DNA of 64,000 bases. Origin: an uncultured Ruminococcus sp. GTDB taxonomy: Bacteria; Bacillota; Clostridia; Oscillospirales; Acutalibacteraceae. Each line of letters begins with the position of its first letter. The first letter of the stretch is position 1. Where the stretch lies: assembly GCA_902762615.1 (NCBI GenBank), contig CACWOX010000011.1, positions 1 through 64,000 of the forward strand, written 5' to 3'. The translations under genes were made by a program, and so were the position numbers. This document shows positions 26,410-35,319 of this stretch, piece by piece. Below the pieces are notes generated by a model, which worked only from the letters and a program-made list of their open reading frames with translations, was not told the DNA's origin and did not search any database.

Positions 26410-27468
26410 TCATTCCTTAGTCAGATCTATTTCGGCGCCGACTCCGTCCATATCGTTGAATTGCAGAATACTACCGGTCACCGTGTAATACATATTCACA
26501 GTGTAGTCCTGATTATCCATCGGATTTTTCAGAGTCATTTTTAAATACTGCTCGCCGTCAGGATCACTGAGCTTTTCAAAGCTGCCGCTCAGGCTTACAG
26601 GTGTATCATTGAGCACAAGATTGACATACATCGAACCACTGCTGTTAAATTCCCATGTGGAAGACATGGTGTCCTGATCAAGCTCCTTGATAGCCTCAAT
26701 TCCCAACGCCACCGAACTGATGTTGCCCTTCCAGCGACCGATAAGAGGATCCGCAAACGAATTCACATAGCTCCATATGCAGAAGGCTGCTATGACGGCA
26801 AGACAAAGCGCACTGAAAACACCCAACCCTCTGAATTTGCGGCTTTTAAGTCTGCGAAGCTCCTTTGGAGTGACCGCAACATACATCTGATCGTCACGAA
26901 GCTCGGGCAGACCTCCGCTGACATGGGCAGTACCGGAAGCTATGCCGTTGAATTCGCGCTCCTTGGGAGCGTAATTCGGGCGTGCGTTCTTTTTGATCGG
27001 CTCGTTGATGCGTTCCTCGTTTCGCTCGGCATGGCGCGCATTTTTAATCTTTACGGTTGTCTCATAGCTCAGGCTTTTTTTGGTCACGCTAGCAGGATCT
27101 GTCACCGGAACAGGCATATCGGGTATGACAAGATCTTCCTCCGGCATAATAAACGGTGCGGATGATGCCTCAGCTTCTTCGGCTTTGTCGGCTGTAAAAG
27201 TAAGAACCGGAGTAAAATCCTCATTTTCGCTGTAGGTCGGAGTCTGATCCGGATCAGCTGATTTCACCGCATCACCGTATGAACCGTAAAAATCGGGATT
27301 GAAATTCTCGATACTCTTTGTATCATCAAGAGTAGGAATATCAAAATTCAGTTCCGGGATATCTTCAATCGGTGCATCAGGCACAGTACTGTCAGACATT
27401 GGAATGGGCTGTAATGACAGATCGCTGTCGTCCGTCGTTGTCTGTGAAGGGCTGTAAATATCTTTCAT
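26410..27468 (-). CDS. single-TM protein with outer GxW domain, no zinc ribbon
   Basis: 352 aa. An acidic disordered N terminus of about 200 residues, a basic patch (KELRRLKSRKFRG), a membrane helix at about 222-242, then an outer domain starting IGRWKGNISSVALG. The domain shares the GxW-plus-beta-strand layout with the two downstream genes but the protein lacks the Cys ribbon. Ribosome site AGGAGAG; it is first in its operon behind the promoter at 27507-27535. No named family. Confidence 0.65.
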   Translation of the reverse strand: MKDIYSPSQTTTDDSDLSLQPIPMSDSTVPDAPIEDIPELNFDIPTLDDTKSIENFNPDFYGSYGDAVKSADPDQTPTYSENEDFTPVLTFTADKAEEAEASSAPFIMPEEDLVIPDMPVPVTDPASVTKKSLSYETTVKIKNARHAERNEERINEPIKKNARPNYAPKEREFNGIASGTAHVSGGLPELRDDQMYVAVTPKELRRLKSRKFRGLGVFSALCLAVIAAFCIWSYVNSFADPLIGRWKGNISSVALGIEAIKELDQDTMSSTWEFNSSGSMYVNLVLNDTPVSLSGSFEKLSDPDGEQYLKMTLKNPMDNQDYTVNMYYTVTGSILQFNDMDGVGAEIDLTKE

Positions 27469-27506
27469 AACACTCTCTCCTATTTAAAATTTTTTTATAT
27501 AATTTT

Positions 27507-27535
27507 ATTATACTAAAAAAAACCGACAATTGCAA
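27507..27535 (-). promoter_or_regulatory. promoter of zinc-ribbon membrane protein operon
   Basis: Minus strand TTGCAA (27530-27535), 17-bp spacer, TATAAT (27507-27512). Divergent from the promoter at 27620-27648. Confidence 0.75.
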
Positions 27536-27619
27536 TACAACCTGTAAAATATAAATAATAATTTTTATAATTTTATTTTGGCTTTGCATTAACAATATTT
27601 ATATTTTTTTTCGCCAATA

Positions 27620-27648
27620 TTGCTTTTTCTTTTTATTTGGTGTATATT
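27620..27648 (+). promoter_or_regulatory. promoter of plus-strand zinc-ribbon gene
   Basis: TTGCTT (27620-27625), 17-bp spacer, TATATT (27643-27648), 55 bp before the ATG at 27703. Confidence 0.65.
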
Positions 27649-27702
27649 AATGAATGGTAGATTATATTTTTATCTTGATTATAATGAAAAGGAAGTTTGC
27701 TT

Positions 27703-28623
27703 ATGAAATGCATTAAATGCGGATATGAAACAAATGCTCAATTCAGCCGGTGTCCATCATGCGGCACAGTTCAGCCTGCAGGGCAGACGTTCACTACAGT
27801 CACCGCTCCACGCAATGTTCCCCGTAAACGCACCGGAGGTGAAAAGGCGTCTATAGCCATCGCAATCGTTGTTTCCGTACTCAGTGTGATCGCTGCCTTT
27901 ATCATTTTCATCGCGTATATGACAATAACAGTCAAAAATTTAAGCGATAATTACGAGTACGGAACAGACGCATTCGATGATTTTGACTCCAATGAATACG
28001 ACGACGATTTTGAGGAATTCTTCAAGGATTTTTACAACAATAATGACAATGAGAATTACGGCTTAAAATCACCGGCTGGACTGAATACACCCATTACGTT
28101 CAAAGAGAAGCTCTACAGCTTTTCGGAGGGTGAAATTGAGACTGAATACGAGGTTTCCGTGACCAATACCTATCGCGGAGATGCTGCTTTGAAGCTGCTT
28201 GAAGGCGCTGCCCTCCCGAAATACGACGAGGATGAAAATGAAATTTATCTCGTTAAATTCAAGGTGAAGATCACCGATCAGGAAAAGGACGCCATTGTTA
28301 CACTTCCAATGAGTTCTCCCGCGGCTTATCCATCCGATACCGACAGTCTCTTTTCCGATGATTACGACGTTATATCCAACCTGGATTATGTAAACAAATT
28401 CGCCCTGATCAGCAAGGGTGAGACTGTCGAAACATGGCTGGCATTTATCGTGGACAAGGAAGACCGGAATCCCTGCATTTTGTGGAACAGCTTGGAAAAC
28501 AAAGCCTTCCGTGATACAAACGACGCCATCTCTGATAAGGATTCTGTCGAAGCAGGTGCTGCTATACAAAAGTCAGATGCGGCTGAAAACGAAACTTCAT
28601 CTGATGAAGCCTCATCGGATTGA
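27703..28623 (+). CDS. zinc-ribbon, single-TM exported protein
   Basis: 306 aa. Zinc ribbon Cys3/Cys6/Cys17/Cys20 (CIKC ... CPSC), membrane helix at about 50-75, an acidic Asp/Asn/Glu stalk (about 90-120) and an outer domain rich in beta strands (TEYEVSVTNTYRGDAAL, IYLVKFKVKITDQEKD) that resembles DUF4352/telokin-like surface domains rather than the GxW type. Serine-rich acidic tail. The start at ATG 27703 is supported by GGAAG 7 bp upstream. Adjacent to the fibronectin-like gene, 52 bp away. Confidence 0.7.
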   Translation: MKCIKCGYETNAQFSRCPSCGTVQPAGQTFTTVTAPRNVPRKRTGGEKASIAIAIVVSVLSVIAAFIIFIAYMTITVKNLSDNYEYGTDAFDDFDSNEYDDDFEEFFKDFYNNNDNENYGLKSPAGLNTPITFKEKLYSFSEGEIETEYEVSVTNTYRGDAALKLLEGAALPKYDEDENEIYLVKFKVKITDQEKDAIVTLPMSSPAAYPSDTDSLFSDDYDVISNLDYVNKFALISKGETVETWLAFIVDKEDRNPCILWNSLENKAFRDTNDAISDKDSVEAGAAIQKSDAAENETSSDEASSD

Positions 28624-28675
28624 TTATTCTGATTGTTATTTTTACTAAATATATAACAGAACGGAATTTTTGATT

Positions 28676-29731
28676 ATGGATATTAGCAATATCAGCATTA
28701 CACAAAATGAAAAAAAGCTTAACAAAATTACTGCCATACTGATTTTGGTCGGAGCTGTAACATCACTTTGTCTTGTTTTCTTTTTCTATCAGCTGTTTAA
28801 TGCTAAGAACAACAGCGTTACACCCAAAATTTTCAAGGCAGAGCAGATCGGCTCAACTGACTCGTCCATTCTACTTGTATGGAGCAGTTCCGATGCCGCC
28901 AAGCAATTCATTGTGAAGTACAGAAGTACCGACAGCAGTGAATATTCGGAATTTACCACAGATAAACCGTTTGCCGCTATTCACGGACTTAAAGCAAATA
29001 AAAGATATAAAGCAGTCGTTGCTCCGTTTGACGGGGTAAACGAATATGAGCCTGTCACTGTTATTTGCAATACTTCGTCATTTTGCCGTGTAACAGATGT
29101 CAATGTCGATACCGTCACAAACAGCAGCGCACACATTGCTTGGAATTATGAGGGAATGAATGGGGGTTTTACCGTCGTCGCTTATGCGCTGGATCAAAAC
29201 GGAAAACGTCATGTTACCTCTCAAAAGGTAACAACTGCTCCCGGGTCCGCTAACGAATGTATTCTGGAGAATCTGTTGTCAGAACTCCATTATACAGTGT
29301 GTGTCATGCCGAACACCAGATATGCAGAGGTAGGTAAATTTACATTTACAACAGAAAAATATTCCAAGGAATATAATTTACTAAATATAGTACGATTTGT
29401 AATTTGCTTAAAAGATTCTTCCGATTCTATGCATGTCAGCACTGTAACCAATCTGGAGCCGAATCAAGATTATATGACGTCAATGATTATAAGCGGTGAT
29501 ACTAATTCCGACCACAAGATCGGATGTAAGCTTTATATTACCGATCAGGAAGGCAATATTATCAGCGATTTTACCAAGCCGGACGTTTACACAAATCCTG
29601 AAAATAAAGCCTCTTATGCCTACCGCACCATTACAATGGACTTCACAGCGCCCGAGCAACCCGGTGATTACATGATATTTGCTGTATTTGACAATGTGAC
29701 TGTCAGGAAAAATACCTTTAAGGTCATCTGA
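28676..29731 (+). CDS. membrane-anchored fibronectin type III-like protein
   Basis: 351 aa. A membrane helix at about residues 20-42 is followed by two fibronectin type III-like domains (SSILLVWSSSDAAKQFIVKYR and SSAHIAWNYEGMNGGFTVVAY, each with a GLKANKRYKAVV- or LLSELHYTVCVM-type strand) and a C-terminal beta domain (about 230-351). There is no sorting signal, so the helix is the anchor. A surface adhesin or scaffold is plausible. Terminator at 29771-29810 closes the unit. Confidence 0.75.
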   Translation: MDISNISITQNEKKLNKITAILILVGAVTSLCLVFFFYQLFNAKNNSVTPKIFKAEQIGSTDSSILLVWSSSDAAKQFIVKYRSTDSSEYSEFTTDKPFAAIHGLKANKRYKAVVAPFDGVNEYEPVTVICNTSSFCRVTDVNVDTVTNSSAHIAWNYEGMNGGFTVVAYALDQNGKRHVTSQKVTTAPGSANECILENLLSELHYTVCVMPNTRYAEVGKFTFTTEKYSKEYNLLNIVRFVICLKDSSDSMHVSTVTNLEPNQDYMTSMIISGDTNSDHKIGCKLYITDQEGNIISDFTKPDVYTNPENKASYAYRTITMDFTAPEQPGDYMIFAVFDNVTVRKNTFKVI

Positions 29732-29770
29732 TCATTATTCCAATCCGCAATATACAATAATATGAAATAA

Positions 29771-29810
29771 AACAGCAGGCAGCTTTTTAGGCATAACCTG
29801 CTGTTTTTTT
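29771..29810 (+). terminator. rho-independent terminator
   Basis: Stem AACAGCAGG (29771-29779)/CCTGCTGTT (29797-29805) followed by T7. Confidence 0.9.
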
Positions 29811-29938
29811 ATTGTGAGTTATTACTAATCGGAATATTTATTTCATACAATTGCCGGTAATCATCTTATCCACAGCATCCAACCTCCATGCTGAGTCAGA
29901 TATCTACAAAAGTAACCGTATGACTTGCAATACCTGAA

Positions 29939-30466
29939 TCAGTTTTCGAGCTTTGTTCTGCCGTTTTTAAAGAAATTGGTCTTTTTGAGTGCGATAATCA
30001 GCGGAATACCAAGTACCAGAAGGACGCCGAGTTCTCCGGCGCCGACTTCAAGAGCACACAGCCAGAAAGGAAGCTGACAGACAACCGCAAGCTCACCTCC
30101 GACAATAAATGCATTGAATATGACGGGCGGAAGCAGCGAAAGGAATGGAACGCCTTTTATCTCCACATTGCGAAGCATTCGCGTACATATGGCTGCCAGC
30201 AGCGTTGCGATACTGCCAAGCACCACGTCCAGCCAACCGGCGATATTGGCTCCCATGCCCACTCCGATTGCGTTGGAGATAATACATCCTACCGTCAAGC
30301 CGGGGATCGACGAGAATGTAAAGATCGGCATGATCGTCAATGCTTCTGACGCACGAAACTGGATATTGGCGAACGATAAAGGCGCCAAGACGAGAGTTGC
30401 GACAGTGTAAAGAGCCGCAATCATTCCGCCCTGCACCAGCGGGACGAGTTTGCTTTTGTTGTTCAT
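29939..30466 (-). CDS. queT: QueT family queuosine-precursor transporter
   Basis: 175 aa with about five membrane helices. The pattern GGMIAALYTVATLVLAPLSF near the start and NIQFRASEALTIMPIF (about 34-49) are characteristic of the QueT (COG4708) S-components of ECF transporters, which import queuine or preQ1 for tRNA wobble modification. The ATG at 30466 follows GGAGTG. A structured leader lies directly upstream (30484-30541). ECF energising subunits are not in the window and would be shared from elsewhere. Confidence 0.85.
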   Translation of the reverse strand: MNNKSKLVPLVQGGMIAALYTVATLVLAPLSFANIQFRASEALTIMPIFTFSSIPGLTVGCIISNAIGVGMGANIAGWLDVVLGSIATLLAAICTRMLRNVEIKGVPFLSLLPPVIFNAFIVGGELAVVCQLPFWLCALEVGAGELGVLLVLGIPLIIALKKTNFFKNGRTKLEN

Positions 30467-30483
30467 TTTTAAAATCACTCCGT

Positions 30484-30541
30484 ATTTTGATTAGTTGTCC
30501 AGTCGAGTCGGACAAGGTCAGGAGGTTGCGACTGACCTTAT
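30484..30541 (-). promoter_or_regulatory. structured leader of queT, candidate preQ1-type riboswitch
   Basis: On the minus strand, an 8-bp hairpin AAGGTCAG/CTGACCTT encloses loop TCGCAACCTC. It is followed by a small hairpin GTCC/GGAC and then the CGGAG ribosome site. The loop/stem junction ACCTCC could pair with the GGAG, giving an H-type pseudoknot with an embedded hairpin, the layout known for preQ1-II and preQ1-III riboswitches, which precede COG4708 genes. Sequence consensus was not tested, so this is a proposal. Confidence 0.45.
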
Positions 30542-30549
30542 TTATAAAA

Positions 30550-30587
30550 ACACGTGATAGGCATAATGAAATTGATTTATCACGTGT
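30550..30587 (-). terminator. terminator downstream of MGMT-like gene
   Basis: Perfect 10-bp stem ACACGTGATA/TATCACGTGT followed on the minus strand by TTTTTATAAA. It separates the CNNM-MGMT unit from queT. Confidence 0.85.
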
Positions 30588-30638
30588 AATTATCAAAAAA
30601 TATTACGTTTTGTAATTAATAAATTCTATATTACAGTT

Positions 30639-30965
30639 TTAACTGTTTGCTCCATCCCACAGATACAACGAGAGATCAACTGTGAATTCATTGCTGACCT
30701 TAACGCCTTCGGCTTCCAGCAATTCTTTCTGTACCTGCTTTCCTCCGAACGCAAATGCAGGAGCAAGCCCTCCGAAACGGTTGACAACGCGATGACACGG
30801 AATCACCACCGGCTCAGGGTTGCGATGCAGTGCGCTTCCTACTACGCGAGAAGCCTTTGGAGCACCGCAGAGAGCAGCGATCTGACCGTATGTTGCCACT
30901 TTGCCCTTTGGAATTTTTCTCACTGCTTTATACACCCTGTTATAAAAATCATTATCATTACTCAT
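30639..30965 (-). CDS. methylated-DNA--cysteine methyltransferase, DNA-binding-domain type
   Basis: 108 aa, consisting only of the C-terminal domain of O6-alkylguanine-DNA alkyltransferase. PCHRV (56-60) keeps the acceptor Cys57, so it could be active, unlike ATL proteins that carry Trp there. KIPKGKVATYGQIA (17-30) is the usual helix-turn-helix entry and RVVGSAL (40-46) the arginine-finger segment. It overlaps the stop of the CNNM gene by 8 bp (30958-30965), so the two are translated together, an unusual pairing with no known logic. Confidence 0.85.
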   Translation of the reverse strand: MSNDNDFYNRVYKAVRKIPKGKVATYGQIAALCGAPKASRVVGSALHRNPEPVVIPCHRVVNRFGGLAPAFAFGGKQVQKELLEAEGVKVSNEFTVDLSLYLWDGANS

Positions 30966-32346
30966 TGGAATTTTTCTTTACTTTTTCCTTCAATAATTTA
31001 TTCGTTTCAGGCTCATTTTCAGAGAAGTTTGCTGCTTCATCTCCCGAATTTTTGACCACATGCACCTTTGTGATTCTGCGGTCAATCACCTGTTCCACAG
31101 TGAATTCTGCATTTTCATAGGTGACGGTGGGATGCTCATTTTCAGTTGGTATCCTTCCCAATGTGCTGACTATATATCCAGCAAGAGTGTCATAATCGCC
31201 CTCGGGCAATTCGATATCAAGCAGATCCGATACCTCATAAATGGAAGTGGTTCCGTCTATCGTAAATGTGTTATCGTTGACCTGACTTATTTCCTCGTCC
31301 TCGTTGTCAAATTCATCCTGAATATTGCCGAGTATAGATTCAATCAGATCTTCCATTGTAATGATGCCGGAAGTACCTCCGTATTCATCAACCACAACAG
31401 CCATCTGCACCTTTGTCTCGGTCATCTCTCCGAACAGTTCGCTGAGCTTTTTTGTTTCAGGAATATAGCATGCCGGACGCATCAGCTTGTAAATGGGAGT
31501 ATCACAGTTCTCCGAATTGCCTACGAATTTCAGCAAGTCTTTAACGTAAAGAACGCCTTGAATATTGTCAAGATCGTCCTTATAAACGGGAATTCTGGAA
31601 AAGCCGTTTTGCAACGCAAAATCGACCGCCTGACGCACATCTGAAGTATACTCCAGCGCCTCGACATCCGTTCGGTGAGTCATCGCTTCACTTGCCGTTG
31701 TATCGCCAAATTCAAAAATATTGGCGATCATGTCGGCTTCAGATTCCTCTATGACGCCCTTTTCCCCGCTTGCGTCCACCATCATCATAATTTCGTCTTC
31801 TGTCGCCAGCTTTTCATCAGCGTGAGCCGGCACTCCGAATATCTTGACGACAAAATTGCTGATGGCAAGCATCAGAATAATATACGGATACAGAATTTTG
31901 ATCAAGAACCTGAGTGTTCCGGAAACCGCATATGCAATGATTTCACAGCGATGAATTCCGATTTTGCGGGGAATTATTTTGCCGTTGATAAGGTAAAAGC
32001 TCAGAACCAAAAACACCGAGCAAACAATCGCCATCCATTTTGCCGACGAAGCATTTGATACATTCCACATGAGAAATAATTTCTTCACACGCGGACAGAC
32101 ATCGTTCAAGGTCAGTATCGAAACGGCAAATGTACAGAACGTGATAAGCGCACGCACTGTCGCATTAAAAATCGGCTTGCTTGCAGACCTCAGCTCAGCA
32201 AGATATGCTGCCCTTTTATCATTCTCTTCCTTTAACTGTTTAACGCGACTGATATTGACCGATAAAACAGCCGCTTCACTCAAATGAAGAAAAAAAGTCA
32301 TCAACGTAAAAAGAAGAATGAGTGCAATGCAAATATAAAGGTTCAT
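30958..32346 (-). CDS. CNNM/CorC (HlyC) family transporter with CBS domains
   Basis: 462 aa. The N-terminal half is the CNNM membrane domain with about four helices, the middle carries two CBS domains (around residues 205-330, with TMEDLIESILGNIQDEFD at the end) and the C terminus is a CorC_HlyC domain (about 345-425, with YEVSDLLDIELPEGDYDTLAGYI). Family members are linked to magnesium efflux; the older name haemolysin is misleading. Ribosome site in ATAACCTCCTGA-equivalent position (AGGAGGT on the minus strand). The promoter is not clear within 32347-32760. Confidence 0.88.
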   Translation of the reverse strand: MNLYICIALILLFTLMTFFLHLSEAAVLSVNISRVKQLKEENDKRAAYLAELRSASKPIFNATVRALITFCTFAVSILTLNDVCPRVKKLFLMWNVSNASSAKWMAIVCSVFLVLSFYLINGKIIPRKIGIHRCEIIAYAVSGTLRFLIKILYPYIILMLAISNFVVKIFGVPAHADEKLATEDEIMMMVDASGEKGVIEESEADMIANIFEFGDTTASEAMTHRTDVEALEYTSDVRQAVDFALQNGFSRIPVYKDDLDNIQGVLYVKDLLKFVGNSENCDTPIYKLMRPACYIPETKKLSELFGEMTETKVQMAVVVDEYGGTSGIITMEDLIESILGNIQDEFDNEDEEISQVNDNTFTIDGTTSIYEVSDLLDIELPEGDYDTLAGYIVSTLGRIPTENEHPTVTYENAEFTVEQVIDRRITKVHVVKNSGDEAANFSENEPETNKLLKEKVKKNSNE

Positions 32347-32701
32347 ATGACATAACCTCCTGATTTACACACACCGGATAAAACAGATAATATGACAGAT
32401 TTTCGCGGCGTACTGTCTGCGTCGTTCATGGAACTTATTTCTCCCTTCAAAAGCTGTTCAATTAAAATATTAAAAATACATTTATAAAAACTATTATAAA
32501 TGAAAAGCGTAATAATGTCAATAGCCTTTATTATCTTTTGGTTTTTATATGAAACTTTTTTTTAAAAAAATAACAACTCTGTTATTGAATTTTCCACCAC
32601 ACATTGTTGAAACAGTTGAAAATTGAAAATCATTATATATATTTGTAAAATTGTTGTTGAAAACCTGCAATATAATGATATCTGTTCTTTCTATATAAAA
32701 T
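32347..32701. other. AT-rich spacer without gene
   Basis: About 355 bp with several GTTGAAA/TTTCAAC motifs (32600-32665) and one near-consensus DnaA box TTTTCCACC (32590-32598). No open reading frame of note. It must hold the promoter of the CNNM gene, but no convincing -35/-10 pair was assigned. Confidence 0.5.
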
Positions 32702-32736
32702 AACAGCCCAAATTAAAAAATAATTCGGACTGCTGT
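32702..32736 (-). terminator. terminator after parB
   Basis: Imperfect stem, ACAGCAGTCCGAAT with ATTTGGGCTGTT on the minus strand, followed by ATTTTA. It closes the parAB unit. Confidence 0.65.
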
Positions 32737-32760
32737 CTATACACATATTATTTATTATAA

Positions 32761-33624
32761 TTATTCGTTATGATTGGATCCAAGGCGATTCGCAAGCTCG
32801 GAAAGATCTTCATTGGAGAAGAAATCTATTTCAAGCGTGCCTTTTTCAGATGTGCCGACTACTTTCACTCTGCGTCCCAAAGCCATTGAAAGGGCAATTT
32901 CAACCTCGTCAAAATAATTATCCCGCTCGACCTGAGGCTTTTTCGAGGTTTTGTCCTCCCCTTTTTCCTTTTTTACCTGTTTTTCAACATCGCGGACTGT
33001 CATTTTTCTTTTCACAGCCTGACAGGCAATCTTGACCATTGTCTCTTCGTCGTGAAGTCCAAGAAGGGGGCGAACATGTCCGACCGTAAGATCGCCGGCA
33101 GTAAGCATTCCCAACACAGAATCAGGCAATTCAAGCAAACGAACGGAATTTGCTACACTTGGACGTGATTTTCCGACCCTGCCTGCCACCTGTTCCTGCG
33201 TCATACCGTACTCATTCATCAAATGACGGTATCCTTCGGCTTCTTCCACCGGATTGAGGTCTTCGCGCTGAAGATTTTCTATCAGTGCAATCTCGTCAAC
33301 TTCCTTATCACTCAGTTCGCGGATAACAACCGGAACCTCTGTAAGTCCTGCACTCTGTGCAGCTCTCCAGCGTCTTTCGCCTGCGACAATCTGGTACCCT
33401 CCGCCCGGTATCTGACGAACAATCAACGGCTGGATAACGCCAACTGCCGCGATGGAATCAGCCAATTCCGCAAGTGCCGCCGGATCAAATTCCTTTCTCG
33501 GCTGGTCACGGTTTGGCTCCAGCTCCGATATCCGAAGTGTACGTGCGCTGTCACCTTCCTCTGTGATATTGTCCATAAAAAGCGAATCCAGACCTTTGCC
33601 GAGTCCGCCTCTCTTGCCTGCCAT
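32761..33624 (-). CDS. parB: chromosome partitioning protein ParB (Spo0J)
   Basis: 287 aa. LRISELEPNRDQPRK (about 29-43) and VIQPLIVRQIPGGGYQIVAGERRWRAA (58-84) form the ParB CTPase N domain with the GERRWRA motif. A helix-turn-helix (GMTQEQVAGRVGKSRPSVANS, about 134-154) recognises parS, and the C terminus dimerises. The protein loads on parS as a CTP-dependent clamp and recruits SMC. Four parS sites lie within 6 kb. Ribosome site GGAGGAG. Downstream of parA with a 45-bp gap. Confidence 0.95.
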   Translation of the reverse strand: MAGKRGGLGKGLDSLFMDNITEEGDSARTLRISELEPNRDQPRKEFDPAALAELADSIAAVGVIQPLIVRQIPGGGYQIVAGERRWRAAQSAGLTEVPVVIRELSDKEVDEIALIENLQREDLNPVEEAEGYRHLMNEYGMTQEQVAGRVGKSRPSVANSVRLLELPDSVLGMLTAGDLTVGHVRPLLGLHDEETMVKIACQAVKRKMTVRDVEKQVKKEKGEDKTSKKPQVERDNYFDEVEIALSMALGRRVKVVGTSEKGTLEIDFFSNEDLSELANRLGSNHNE

Positions 33625-33669
33625 TATAATACTCCTCCATTCTTAACTGTAATCAGATCATTCAATCAT

Positions 33670-34437
33670 TTATTTCTTGTTTTTCTTTATTATTTCCTTT
33701 GCCAGCTTATCATAAGCCTCTGCACCCTTTGATTTTTTATCAAAGTAATTAATCGGCTGACCGTAACTCGGAGCCTCTGACAATCTTACGGTACGAGGAA
33801 TCACCGCCTTGAATACCTGCTTCGGGAAGTACTTTTTAACCTGCTCTGCCACTTCTTGAGTGAGATTCAGTCTGCCGTCGTACATCGTAAACAGCACGCC
33901 TTCAATTTCAAGATGTGAATTGAAGGTGCGCTTTATTCTGGAAACTGTATTGGTAAGCTGTGCAAGACCTTCCAGAGCATAATATTCGCACTGAATCGGA
34001 ACAAGCACGCTGTCGGCTGCGTTTAATGCATTAATCGTTATCAGATTGAGCGAAGGAGGACAATCTATAAGCACAAAATCGTATGCCTCACGTGCTGCTG
34101 CAAGCCCTTTTTTGAGTATTGCCTCTCGATTATCCATCTCGGATATTTCAAGATCTACACCAGCCATTTTTATGTCAGACGGAACGATGGATACATTTTT
34201 GAATTCGGTCTTGACTGCGGCTTGATCAGCGGCTATTTCTCCGAGCATCACATTGTAGGAGGACTGCTCATTTTCCTGCTTACCAATTCCCAAACCGGAT
34301 GTCGCATTGCCCTGCGGGTCAATATCCACAAGAAGTACCTTTTTATTCATTGCACCAAGCGCAGAAGCAAGATTGACGGCTGTTGTAGTCTTACCAACAC
34401 CGCCCTTCTGGTTGGTAACTGCAATTATTTTGCCCAT
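33670..34437 (-). CDS. parA: chromosome partitioning ATPase ParA (Soj)
   Basis: 255 aa. The deviant Walker A KGGVGKTTT occupies residues 11-19, DIDPQGNATSGLG (38-50) is the Walker A' region, and VLIDCPPSLN (about 120-129) the Walker B. ParA binds DNA as an ATP dimer, works with ParB in segregation and in Bacillus also regulates DnaA. Soj length (253 aa) is matched. Encoded just upstream of parB. Confidence 0.96.
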   Translation of the reverse strand: MGKIIAVTNQKGGVGKTTTAVNLASALGAMNKKVLLVDIDPQGNATSGLGIGKQENEQSSYNVMLGEIAADQAAVKTEFKNVSIVPSDIKMAGVDLEISEMDNREAILKKGLAAAREAYDFVLIDCPPSLNLITINALNAADSVLVPIQCEYYALEGLAQLTNTVSRIKRTFNSHLEIEGVLFTMYDGRLNLTQEVAEQVKKYFPKQVFKAVIPRTVRLSEAPSYGQPINYFDKKSKGAEAYDKLAKEIIKKNKK

Positions 34438-34563
34438 TGTTTAAAGCACCTTTCTTTTTTATTGAGTTATTGTGTTATAAGTTACATATAAAATTATATC
34501 ATATACAGCTTGAATTACAATCCCTTTTCTGACTTTTTTCTTTAATTTTATGTTAATTACAGA

Positions 34564-34579
34564 TGTTTCACGTGAAACA
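34564..34579. promoter_or_regulatory. parS site 1
   Basis: TGTTTCACGTGAAACA, a perfect 16-bp parS palindrome, between parA and rsmG. Confidence 0.97.
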
Positions 34580-34608
34580 TCCATTGTTTTTCACCGCATT
34601 TAAACAAT

Positions 34609-35319
34609 TTATAGCGGCTTTCTGCTTATTTTCGCAGAAACCCGTGGAAACTGCGCCGGCGTTGGCTTAACTTTATCTACAATAATTATTGTTCTGCCAC
34701 TCTGATCAGATATTGAATACTCATTCACTGAACGTATCTTGCCTCCAAGGGTTCCAATTCCCGGTCGGGCAGAATTAAGCTCCTCTCCAATATCCGGTCC
34801 TTTCATTGAGACAAATCTGCCTCCTACCTTGACATAAGGAATGCAGTACTCTGATAATTCCCTCAGATTAGAGACAGCTCTTGCGCAGGCAAAATCAAAT
34901 TGCTCTCTCAACGCAGGAAGTCTTCCCCCTTCTTCAGCACGCATATGTATCGTTTGAACATCCGCTCCAACTTCAACTGCAACAGCATTCAAAAAAGTAA
35001 TTCTTTTATTAAGGCTGTCCAGAAGTGTAACTTTTAAATCCGAACGAACAATTTTCAAGACCATTCCGGGAAATCCTGCGCCTGTTCCGACGTCAATGAG
35101 AGACGATTCTGACGGAATATCCACATATTTTAAGATGGCAAGACTGTCCTCAAAATGTCGTGTCATTATTCCCTGGCTGTCAGTAATTCCGGTGAGATTA
35201 ATTTTTGTATTCCAGTCAACCAGCATTTCAGCATATTTATCAAGCTGATTTAATTGTTGCTTACTTAATTCAACGCCATATATTTGAGCTTTTTTGATCA
35301 TACCATCGCAATCAATCAT
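34609..35319 (-). CDS. rsmG: 16S rRNA (guanine527-N7)-methyltransferase RsmG
   Basis: 236 aa. LIDVGTGAGFPGMVLKIV (about 87-104) is the S-adenosylmethionine-binding loop, and NLTGI (about 40-44) and ARAVSNLRELSEYC (about 140-153) are typical of RsmG/GidB. It methylates G527 of 16S rRNA; loss gives low-level streptomycin resistance. GAGGAG lies 9 bp before the ATG. Overlaps the mnmG stop by 8 bp, so the two are translationally coupled. Confidence 0.95.
   Translation of the reverse strand: MIDCDGMIKKAQIYGVELSKQQLNQLDKYAEMLVDWNTKINLTGITDSQGIMTRHFEDSLAILKYVDIPSESSLIDVGTGAGFPGMVLKIVRSDLKVTLLDSLNKRITFLNAVAVEVGADVQTIHMRAEEGGRLPALREQFDFACARAVSNLRELSEYCIPYVKVGGRFVSMKGPDIGEELNSARPGIGTLGGKIRSVNEYSISDQSGRTIIIVDKVKPTPAQFPRVSAKISRKPL

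Noticed and set aside
30550-30587. CACGTG palindrome as a fifth parS
   Set aside because: Lacks the TGTTTC/GAAACA arms; it is a terminator stem.
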